In this document: piece after piece, positions 1 through 5,956 of the stretch
How the letters are laid out: the number at the start of each line of letters is the position of its first letter
How positions within the stretch are numbered: the first letter of the stretch is position 1
Assembly: GCA_021823365.1 (NCBI GenBank)
Contig: JAKAOD010000122.1
Coordinates: 1-8,111 of the forward strand
Direction of reading: 5' to 3'
Length of the DNA stretch: 8,111 nucleotides
Origin: Actinomycetes bacterium
GTDB lineage: Bacteria; Actinomycetota; Acidimicrobiia; Acidimicrobiales; Bog-793
Position numbers and translations under genes: made by a program
Notes under the pieces: generated by a model
What the model was told of the DNA's origin: nothing
Database searches by the model: none
The model's input: only the letters and a program-made list of their open reading frames with translations

Positions 1-2
1 GT

Positions 3-887
3 CTGCGCTACGAGCCCGCCGGGCTCATCGTCTCGGGCGTCGGGGGGCTCGTCGCGACGATCCTCGTGCAACGCCTCGCCGCTGGCTGGTGGGGTGAGGA
101 TGCCGGCCGGCGGGCCGCGGTGATCTTCGCGGCGTTCCCGGGGTCGGTCGTGTTCTCCATGGTCTACTCCGAAGGCCTGCTCCTCCCGCTCGTCGCCGGC
201 TGCATGCTCGCGTTGCAACGCCGCCGGCTCGCCCTGGCAGGGGTGCTCGCCGGGCTGTCGACGGCGATCGGGCCCGACGCCCTCGCCATCGTCCCCACCT
301 GCGCCGTCGCCGCATTCTTCGAGTCGCGCCGCCGCGGCCAGGGCGACGGCGGCGACGGGGGCGGCCGTCACTGGCGCGGCAGCCTCGTCGCGCCCGCGCT
401 CTCCCTCACGGGGGTCGGAGGTGTCGCGCTCTTTCTCTGGGCGTGGACCGGATCGCCGTTCGCGACGCTGACTGCGCAGCGGGATGGCTGGGGCGAGCGC
501 ACGAGCGCCTTTGCCCTCGTTCGGACCGTGCGCCAGCTCGCGAACGAGATCTCCTTCTCCCACTTCGACTACCACCAGGTCAACCTGAACTTCGTCGTCG
601 CCCTGCTCGGGACGGTCTTCCTCCTGCTGACCGGTTGGATGCTGTTCAAGGAGCACCGGGCGGTGTCTCCCGAGGCGCTCGTCTGGACCCTCGGCATCGG
701 CCTTCTCGCCCTCACCTCGCAGAACACCCCGCCCAACCCGCGCCTCCTGATCACCGCATTCCCGCTGGTCATCGTCCTCGCCCGCCGCCTGGAAGGCGCG
801 GCGTTCAAGGCGGTCGTCGCCGTGAGCACGGTCGCGCTCCTCGGCATGAGCGCGCTCACCTACGTCGGCATCGCGCTGCGCCCCTGA
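3..887 (+). CDS. PIG-V-like GT-C mannosyltransferase, 5' end outside the window
   Basis: Membrane glycosyltransferase of the GT-C fold, probably transferring mannose from polyprenyl-phosphate mannose outside the membrane. The frame is open from base 3, and the codons before the first GTG (66) are family-like (RYEPAGLIVSG), so the true start lies left of the window. The visible part is about 294 residues. Family-like stretches are FPGSVVFSMVYSEGLLLPL (the P-x3-F/V-x4-Y-S/T-E signature), the helix ALAGVLAGLSTAIGP where relatives usually read TRPxG, and a late NPRLLITAFPLVIVLARRL matching the conserved pRyLl-x-fPl segment. A Gly/Asp/Arg-rich stretch (GQGDGGDGGG) looks like a cytoplasmic loop. 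The usual R of TRPxG is absent (AIGPD here), so the assignment is to the superfamily and not to a specific reaction. It is convergent with the next gene, with 29 bases between stops and no convincing terminator hairpin there. Confidence 0.72.
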   Translation: MRYEPAGLIVSGVGGLVATILVQRLAAGWWGEDAGRRAAVIFAAFPGSVVFSMVYSEGLLLPLVAGCMLALQRRRLALAGVLAGLSTAIGPDALAIVPTCAVAAFFESRRRGQGDGGDGGGRHWRGSLVAPALSLTGVGGVALFLWAWTGSPFATLTAQRDGWGERTSAFALVRTVRQLANEISFSHFDYHQVNLNFVVALLGTVFLLLTGWMLFKEHRAVSPEALVWTLGIGLLALTSQNTPPNPRLLITAFPLVIVLARRLEGAAFKAVVAVSTVALLGMSALTYVGIALRP

Positions 888-916
888 GCTCAGCGCTCGC
901 AGGGAGACCGCTCGGC

Positions 917-2494
917 TCAGCGCGCGAACAGCTCGACGTCGACGGGAGCCGACCAGCCGAAGGCGACGGTCCTCCCCGGACCGTAGGCGCGCGCCAGCGA
1001 GGTCTGGAGGGCGAGGTACCTCTGGTAGTTGGCTACCGAGCCCGGCGGGCCGGACGCCGAGCCGACGTGGCTCGAGACGAGCCAGAGCCGCGGGCAGCTC
1101 GACGCCACGCGCGCGAGCTCACGTGCGCCGAACGTCACGTAGCGCTCGACGTAGGCGCGATCAGTCGTCCACGGGGCGGACGGCAGCACCGGGCGCGGGT
1201 CCGTCCGCGAGGAGGGGGGGCCCATGTAGTACTTGAAAGCCATGCGCCCGTCGGACGGGTAGAAGGCGACACAGTCGGCGCCCGTCGAGTGCGAGAGCAC
1301 GTAGCTGATCGCCGCGTGCCAGTTCTCTGGCGACATGCCGTAGGTCGGCACGACCTGGAGCATCCGGAGCACGACCAGCGTCCCGAGAGCACCGCTGCCG
1401 AGAGCCGAGGGCAGGCGGCGGTCGGCGAGCCCGGCGCCGAGGAGCAGGGTGACGGCGGGCACGGAGAGCAGGAGCTCGCGCGACTCGAAGATGGACTGGC
1501 CGACGAGCGACTCTGCGAGGTCGGCCAAGAAGGGCACGGCGAGCCATGAGAGGGCGACCAGCCACACCTCGGGCATGCCGGCCCGCGCCTTGCTGGACAG
1601 CACGAGACCCGCCGCGGCGAGGGCGGCAGCGCCCGTGAGCACGAGCAGCGCGTCGCTCGTCGCGGTCTGAGGGTAGCTCGGCGGGAGGGAGGAGGAGGAG
1701 AGCGTCTTCAAGATCTGGACGAGCTCTGCACTATCCGGCCGCGGCACCCAGAACAGTTGCCCAGTGCCCCTGCGGACGGCGAGCACGGCGATCGGCGCCG
1801 AGGCAACGGCGGCTGCGACAAGGGACAGCAGCATCTCCCGCGCGCGGCGCCTGTGCCGGATGAGCAGCACGAGCTGCGCCGGGACGACGAGGGCGGCGAC
1901 GAAGGTCATGTACATGGCAAGCGCCGTACAGGCGGCGTAGGCGACCCAGGCCCGGCGCGCCCGCCTCGAGCGCGCCGGCGCGCCGAGCGCGACGACCAGG
2001 GCGAGCCACGAGGCCTCGATGAAGGCGACCATCGGCGCGTATCCCCGGGCGTTCTGGCCCCAGTTGACGAGCGGCAGGCTCACGGCGGCGAGCAGCCCGG
2101 TGGCAAGGGCGGCGCGCCGGTTCACGCAGCGCCGCCCGATCTCGGCCAGGATCCCTGCGCCGGCGGCCGTCGCCAGTGCCGAGGGAAGCCGCATGACGAG
2201 CGGCCCGTTGCCCAGTGCGAGGTCGAGCACGTGGAGGAGCAGGTAGTAGCCGAGCATGCTCCCGCCGTCGTGGGCGATCGCCGCCCAGAGGGCGCTGCCG
2301 TGCTGGGCGGCGATCGTCACGCTCGCCGCTTCGTCGATCCAGATGCTGCGCGAGCTGATCTCGACGACCGCGATGACGAGCGCGGCGGCCGCGGGAGCGA
2401 GCACGACGGCGACGTCGCGCCACCCGGCCCGGTCGCCCCGCTCCGCCAGGTCCGTCTGGCGCAGGTGCCGGGGCGCAAGGGTCGCCCGGCTCAC
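917..2494 (-). CDS. GT39 / PMT_2-like GT-C glycosyltransferase
   Basis: 525-residue integral membrane glycosyltransferase related to the ArnT/PMT (GT39) group, expected to move a sugar from a polyprenyl phosphate onto an envelope acceptor. After a first helix (about 27-46) comes SIWIDEAASVT, with the Asp54-Glu55 pair that marks the catalytic external loop. Next come a GYYLLLH segment (83-89), in the position of the family's HPPLYY element, and NWGQNARGYAP (144-154), matching the family's y-x-Q-x-aRgYa motif. Further helices follow to about residue 385. The rest is a soluble tail beginning SPENWHAAISYVLSH, as seen in many bacterial members (W-x2-A-x2-Y, then a Y-Y pair). The start is GTG at 2494, only 16 bases after the mptB-like stop and preceded by GGGGCGAG, a weak Shine-Dalgarno. 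This suggests co-transcription and perhaps coupled translation. Acceptor and sugar cannot be told from sequence. Confidence 0.85.
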   Translation of the reverse strand: MSRATLAPRHLRQTDLAERGDRAGWRDVAVVLAPAAAALVIAVVEISSRSIWIDEAASVTIAAQHGSALWAAIAHDGGSMLGYYLLLHVLDLALGNGPLVMRLPSALATAAGAGILAEIGRRCVNRRAALATGLLAAVSLPLVNWGQNARGYAPMVAFIEASWLALVVALGAPARSRRARRAWVAYAACTALAMYMTFVAALVVPAQLVLLIRHRRRAREMLLSLVAAAVASAPIAVLAVRRGTGQLFWVPRPDSAELVQILKTLSSSSLPPSYPQTATSDALLVLTGAAALAAAGLVLSSKARAGMPEVWLVALSWLAVPFLADLAESLVGQSIFESRELLLSVPAVTLLLGAGLADRRLPSALGSGALGTLVVLRMLQVVPTYGMSPENWHAAISYVLSHSTGADCVAFYPSDGRMAFKYYMGPPSSRTDPRPVLPSAPWTTDRAYVERYVTFGARELARVASSCPRLWLVSSHVGSASGPPGSVANYQRYLALQTSLARAYGPGRTVAFGWSAPVDVELFAR

Positions 2495-2510
2495 GCGACG
2501 CTCGCCCCGC

Positions 2511-4064
2511 TCACAGCAACGCGCCGCGCCCGGATAGCGGCTGCACCTGCTCGGTCTCCGCCCCCGCGCGCCTCCTCGCCGAGCATCGCACCGCCACCCA
2601 GGCCGCGCCTGCGAGGAGGACGTAGCCGGCGAGGACCGCCGGGGCCGCCTGCAACGGCAGGCCGAGGATGCCGTCGGGCTTCACCTCGAAGACGATCGCG
2701 GCAATGGCGAGGGCAAGCAGCCGGGAGCGCTGCGGTCCGCGGCAGGTGGCGAGGTGCGAGAGGCCCCAGGCGAAGTACCACGGCCACGTCGCCGGACCGG
2801 CGGCGACGACGAGGAGGAGCAACGCCGCCAGCGCGGTGACCAGGGTCTCGAGCCGCACCCGCCGGAGCAGCACGAGGCCGAGGACGGCCGTGGCGGCAAG
2901 CGCGGCGTCGCCGAGAGCCGACTCGATCGAGCGAGAGCGCACGGCGATGCCCGCGGCGTGCAGGAGCGATCCCGCCGTCCAGCCGAGCGCGGTCGTCGGC
3001 GTCACCGCGAGGTGGACCTTTCCCGGCGTCGAGATCACGCTCGGAGAGACCCACGCCGCTCCCGCGCCGGTCAGGGCGCTGACGGCGGCGAGCACGGCGA
3101 GAGCGAGCGCGGACGCCGTCAGCGCGAAGAGCACGCCCTCGCGGGCGCCTCGGCCCTCGCGGGCGCCGGCACGCTCGCGGCCCGTCGCGACCACGATGAA
3201 GGCGACGCCGGCGAGCGCGGGCAGCTTCACCGTCGCTGCCAGCGCGCACAGGGCGGCGCCGAGATAGGGCCGCCGCTCCAGCGCGAGCGTCACGCCGGCG
3301 ACCATGAGCCCGGCCATGAGGGCGTCGTTGTGGCCCGCGGCGACGAGCTCGAGCAGGGTGAGCGGGCTCAGGACGACGAGCCAGGTCGAAAGCGCCGGGT
3401 CGGCGCCGAGGAGGCGGGCGAGGCGGGGGACGAACACGGCGCAAAGGGCGACGCCGGCAAGCTCGAGCACCCGCAGGGCGAGGACGCCCGCGACGAGATC
3501 GCCGTGCAGGGCGCCGACGAGGACGGAGGCGATGCCCAAGAAGAGCGGCCCGTACGGGGCCGTCGTGTGCCTCCAGAACGGCGACACCGCGTCGAGCAGG
3601 TGGCCCTCGCCAAGGTGCGCGAGCACCGCCGGCGCGTCGTGGTACGGGCTGTGGCCGAGGTGGAGGATCATGCCCTGGGCCATGTAGCTGTAGACGTCGC
3701 TGCTGAACAGCGACGGCCCGAGGCCGAGCGGGAGGCACCAGGCCGCCCCGATCGCCCAGAGCTGCCTCGTTCCCGGCCGCCCGGCCCGCCGGAGCCGCTC
3801 GCCGAGGCCGAGCCAGGCGACAGAGAGCGCCGCCATGCCGAGATAGCAGGCGATCATGTTCCCCGCACGCCCGGGCGGCAGGCCGAGCGAGTACCACCAG
3901 GTGATCACGCCGTGGTCGACCAGACCTGGCCCGGCGAGGGCGACGAGCGTCGACCCGCCGAGGCCGAGCAGGGTCCAGGCGAGCGTCGCTGCCTTCGGCT
4001 CGCGGCCGACCCGGTCCACCACGGCGGCGAGGCTACTCAGTCGCCCGCGGTCCGAAGGGACCAT
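2511..4064 (-). CDS. mptB: MptB-like polyprenol-phosphomannose-dependent alpha-1,6-mannosyltransferase
   Basis: 517-residue GT-C membrane enzyme of the MptA/MptB group, which uses polyprenyl-phosphate mannose to build the alpha-1,6-mannan core of lipomannan-type glycans in Actinobacteria. Signatures in order: FSSDVYSYMAQGMILHLGHSPY (120-141; Asp123 is the presumed catalytic acid), WRHTTAPYGPLFL (164-176), RVLELAG (198-204), AAGHNDALM (242-250), a helix ending VKLPA (279-283) and a late ATWPWYFAWGLSHL. Length and motif order fit the family, and hydrophobic helices run throughout. A charged insert around residues 295-310 (RERAGAREGRGAREG) is encoded by a short tandem duplication. The start is ATG at 4064. 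No Shine-Dalgarno has proper spacing before it, but a GGGAG further up precedes an out-of-frame GTG (see the 14-codon frame). This is the first gene of the minus-strand pair. MptA versus MptB cannot be separated with certainty, so the symbol is by family. Confidence 0.85.
   Translation of the reverse strand: MVPSDRGRLSSLAAVVDRVGREPKAATLAWTLLGLGGSTLVALAGPGLVDHGVITWWYSLGLPPGRAGNMIACYLGMAALSVAWLGLGERLRRAGRPGTRQLWAIGAAWCLPLGLGPSLFSSDVYSYMAQGMILHLGHSPYHDAPAVLAHLGEGHLLDAVSPFWRHTTAPYGPLFLGIASVLVGALHGDLVAGVLALRVLELAGVALCAVFVPRLARLLGADPALSTWLVVLSPLTLLELVAAGHNDALMAGLMVAGVTLALERRPYLGAALCALAATVKLPALAGVAFIVVATGRERAGAREGRGAREGVLFALTASALALAVLAAVSALTGAGAAWVSPSVISTPGKVHLAVTPTTALGWTAGSLLHAAGIAVRSRSIESALGDAALAATAVLGLVLLRRVRLETLVTALAALLLLVVAAGPATWPWYFAWGLSHLATCRGPQRSRLLALAIAAIVFEVKPDGILGLPLQAAPAVLAGYVLLAGAAWVAVRCSARRRAGAETEQVQPLSGRGALL
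3135..3170. repeat. 18-bp tandem duplication inside the mptB-like gene
   Basis: Two adjacent copies (3135-3152 and 3153-3170) share 15 identical bases, GCCCTCGCGGGCGCC. A decayed third similarity follows (CGCTCGCGG). In the protein this gives the repeated AREG units in a charged, probably cytoplasmic loop. It preserves the frame and looks like a slippage duplication. Confidence 0.7.
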
Positions 4065-4081
4065 GCCTGCAGCGTGCTCAC
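4037..4081 (-). other. Possible 14-codon upstream frame overlapping the mptB start
   Basis: On the minus strand GGGAG (4087-4091) stands five bases before a GTG at 4081, which is ideal spacing, whereas the mptB ATG (4064) has no well-placed ribosome site. The GTG frame reads MSTLQAWSLRTAGD and stops at 4037, inside mptB codon 10, in a different frame. It could be a leader frame that feeds ribosomes to the mptB ATG, or a chance alignment. No homologue is recognised. Confidence 0.25.
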
Positions 4082-4091
4082 GGTCACTCCC

Positions 4092-4097
4092 TAGAGT
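4092..4097 (+). promoter_or_regulatory. Candidate -10 element for a leaderless MFS start
   Basis: TAGAGT matches the TAnnnT form of the actinobacterial -10 element. It lies six bases before GTG 4104, where transcription would begin on the start codon itself, an arrangement common for leaderless actinobacterial genes. It overlaps a small inverted repeat, CACTC-N4-GAGTG (4085-4098), in the divergent gap shared with mptB. No good -35 element was seen, so this is a candidate only. Confidence 0.35.
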
Positions 4098-4103
4098 GTG
4101 GCC

Positions 4104-4235
4104 GTGCCGCCACTGTCCGCCCCGCTGAGGAGCCGGACGTTCCGCTGGCTCGAGGGCACCGCCGTCTCTGCCAACACCGGCGTCTGGATGGTGACCCTCG
4201 TCGCCGGTTTCATAATGGAGCGCCTCACCACATAG
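4104..4235 (+). pseudogene. N-terminal fragment (helix 1) of the MFS exporter, ended by an in-frame TAG
   Basis: The 43 codons from GTG 4104 (GTG 4098 is an alternative, with a stop at 4092 just above) read PLSAPLRSRTFRWLEG, then a helix SANTGVWMVTLVAGFIM, then ERLTT and TAG. This is the expected start of MFS_3 proteins: the LR-x3-FR-x-L opening, helix 1, then a T-x-S-P turn before helix 2. The following frame resumes in phase with PVLVTMASSM. In relatives the position of the TAG is a Ser, and TCG to TAG is a single base change. No shift of frame is involved. The fragment is thus the true first part of the next gene, now separated by a nonsense codon (or by a base error in the read). Confidence 0.75.
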
Positions 4236-4238
4236 CCG

Positions 4239-5837
4239 GTGCTAGTGACGATGGCGTCGTCGATGAGCGCCTTCGCGGGTGTCTTCGCCGTCGTCCTCTC
4301 CGGCGCCGCCGCCGACTATCGGGACAGGCGGGCGGTGCTGCTGCTCGCGAAGGCCCTCCTCCTCGGCTCGATACTGTTCCTCTCCCTGGCGACCTCGGCC
4401 GGCGCGCTCACTCCGGCCACGCTCCTTCTCGGCCTCGCCGGGATGGGCATAGCCAGCGGCATCTCCTCGCCCTCGTGGTGGGCAACCGTCGGCAGCCTCG
4501 TCCCGCCTGAGGTCGTGCCGGTCGCCTTCAGCATCGACAGCTTCCAGTGGAACATCGGCCAGGTCGTCGGTCCTGTGCTCGGCGGGCTGGTCCTCCACGG
4601 CGCCGGGACCACGACCTTCTTCTTCGTCTGCGCCGCCGTCACGGTCCCTCTCGTGATCTTCCTCGTCATCTGGCGTGGCCGCAGCGACTTGAGGCTCTCG
4701 ACTCCCGGGGGCACGGCCGCCGAGAGCCTGCTCGGGTCGATCTCCTCGGGGTGGCGGTACTTCACGAACACGCCCGGGCTGCGGGCGATCTCGGCCCGTA
4801 CCGCCCTGTACGTGACGCCGGCGGCGGCGCTCGGGCAGCTGCTGCCGCTGTTCGCCGCCCGCTACCTGCATACGACGGCCCTTGGCTACGGCTCCTACCT
4901 CGCGGTCGCCGGCGCCGGCGCACTGCTCGCTGCGCTGGCGCTCCCCCGGCTGCAGGGCCGGCTCCGGCTGGACGCGCTCGTCCTCGCTGCGAGCCTCGCG
5001 AACGCCCTCGCGGTCGCGGCGCTCGTCGTCTGGCCGAATCGCGTCGCCACTGCACCGGTGCTGTTCGTCACGGGAGCGACCTGGGTGTGGGCGACGGTGG
5101 TCTTCATCATCGCCGCGAGACAGGTGACGCCCGAGTGGGTGCAGACGCGCTCACTCTCGCTGTTCTACGTCGTCATGCAGGGCCCCTACGTCCTCGGCGG
5201 GCTGGGTTTCGGCGTTGTCGACTCGTTTCTGCCGCTCAGGACGACCCTTGCGATATCTGCAGCCGCCTTCCTCCCAGGCATCCTTGTCATCCCCCGCTTC
5301 CGCCTCCCCGGGGCGGACCGGTCCGCGCTGCAGCTCGCGGCGAGCCCGGCGCTCGTCGTCGGGGAGCACGTCCGCGCGACCGACGGACCCGTGCTCGTCA
5401 CGGTCGAGTACCACCTCGACGACGAAGACGTCGACGACTTCCTCACCGCGATGGCGGAGCTGCGGATCGTCCGCCGGCGCCTCGGCGCGACCCGCTGGGG
5501 CGTCTACGAGGACGTCGCCCACCACGGGAGGTTCCTGGAGACGTTCCTCGTCCCCTCCTGGCACGGATACCTGCTCCAGCGGGAGCACTACACGAAGGGA
5601 GACGTGGCGGTCGAGGACCGGGCGGCGGCGTTCCACAAGGGCGAGGGAGGCCCTCGCTACACCCGCCTCGTCCATCCCGAGACGGTTGAGGCGGCGCGGG
5701 CGCGCTCGGCCTGGCGGCGGGAGATGCTCAGCATCCTCACCGACGGCTGGTCACCGCCTGCCGGCTCGTCCGCGCCGCCGCAGGCGGCGTCGGACGACCC
5801 GCCGCCCGAGGTCGCCGGCAGGCGGCACGAGCGATAA
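4239..5837 (+). CDS. MFS_3 family exporter, main body lacking its first helix
   Basis: Major facilitator permease of the MFS_3 / EntS-like group, whose members export siderophores, macrolides or other small molecules by proton antiport. Given from GTG 4239, the first start after the in-frame TAG (GTG 4245 and ATG 4251 are alternatives). None has a well-placed Shine-Dalgarno. The 532 residues contain the loop 2-3 motif A in SGAAADYRDRRAV (21-33), the PSWWATVGSLVPPE segment (78-91) and the N-x3-VGPVLGG helix (105-116). More helices follow to about residue 352. The soluble C-terminal domain, about 383-465 (PVLVTVEYHLDDED, then RRRLGATRWGVYEDV, FLETFLVPSWHGYLLQ), is the usual one of this family. 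A disordered Pro/Ser tail follows. Read through the TAG, the protein would be about 577 residues, the normal full length. Four rare ATA isoleucine codons (4212 upstream, 4371, 4449, 5253) stand out. Substrate unknown. Confidence 0.85.
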   Translation: MLVTMASSMSAFAGVFAVVLSGAAADYRDRRAVLLLAKALLLGSILFLSLATSAGALTPATLLLGLAGMGIASGISSPSWWATVGSLVPPEVVPVAFSIDSFQWNIGQVVGPVLGGLVLHGAGTTTFFFVCAAVTVPLVIFLVIWRGRSDLRLSTPGGTAAESLLGSISSGWRYFTNTPGLRAISARTALYVTPAAALGQLLPLFAARYLHTTALGYGSYLAVAGAGALLAALALPRLQGRLRLDALVLAASLANALAVAALVVWPNRVATAPVLFVTGATWVWATVVFIIAARQVTPEWVQTRSLSLFYVVMQGPYVLGGLGFGVVDSFLPLRTTLAISAAAFLPGILVIPRFRLPGADRSALQLAASPALVVGEHVRATDGPVLVTVEYHLDDEDVDDFLTAMAELRIVRRRLGATRWGVYEDVAHHGRFLETFLVPSWHGYLLQREHYTKGDVAVEDRAAAFHKGEGGPRYTRLVHPETVEAARARSAWRREMLSILTDGWSPPAGSSAPPQAASDDPPPEVAGRRHER

Positions 5838-5838
5838 T
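5833..5838 (+). promoter_or_regulatory. Candidate -10 element before the protease gene
   Basis: GATAAT spans the stop codon of the MFS gene and matches TATAAT at five of six bases in very GC-rich surroundings. Transcription starting about 7 bases later would give a leader of roughly 110 bases carrying the inverted repeat at 5883-5901 before the protease ATG. No matching -35 was found, so it is a weak candidate. Confidence 0.25.
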
Positions 5839-5882
5839 GCCGCCGTGGCCGCCCGCAACCGCGAGCGGTTCGGTCCCCACCC

Positions 5883-5901
5883 CGTCACAGACGATGTGAC
5901 G
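5883..5901. promoter_or_regulatory. Perfect 7-bp inverted repeat, possible operator
   Basis: CGTCACA and TGTGACG flank a five-base centre (GACGA), giving a 19-base dyad 55 bases before the protease start. Perfect symmetry over 14 bases is unusual for chance in a 119-base gap. The TCACA/TGTGA half-sites resemble those bound by dimeric helix-turn-helix regulators (CRP/FNR, GntR or TetR type). The centre length and half-site orientation differ from the classic TGTGA-N6-TCACA CRP site. As RNA it could form a 7-bp hairpin, but no U-tract follows, so a terminator is less likely. Confidence 0.4.
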
Positions 5902-5956
5902 ACGGCCCCTGGCGCCGCGGGTCTGGGGACGCGAGCCTTGGATGGGGTGGTGCCCT

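Noticed and set aside
888..923. Nine-base direct repeat GCTCAGCGC around the convergent stops at 887 and 917
   Set aside because: Too short and in a GC-rich context. No hairpin with a reasonable loop forms, so it is neither a terminator nor an attachment site on this evidence.
2491..3897. Long minus-strand frame overlapping the mptB-like gene
   Set aside because: Arg/Pro/Ala-rich shadow translation. The MptB motifs lie in the other frame.
2754..4094. Long plus-strand frame opposite the mptB-like gene
   Set aside because: Glu/Arg/Gly-rich antisense shadow without recognisable motifs.
4211..4216. CATAAT as an internal promoter for the shortened exporter
   Set aside because: It encodes F-I-M of helix 1 and has no -35 element at a usual distance.
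4233..4235. TAG read as pyrrolysine
   Set aside because: Pyrrolysine is known from a few methylamine and related enzymes with pyl genes. None is seen here and the site is a Ser turn in a transporter, so nonsense mutation or base error is far likelier.
5837..5899. 20-codon frame starting on TAATG at the exporter stop
   Set aside because: No ribosome site, Pro-rich low-information peptide, ends inside the inverted repeat. Probably chance.
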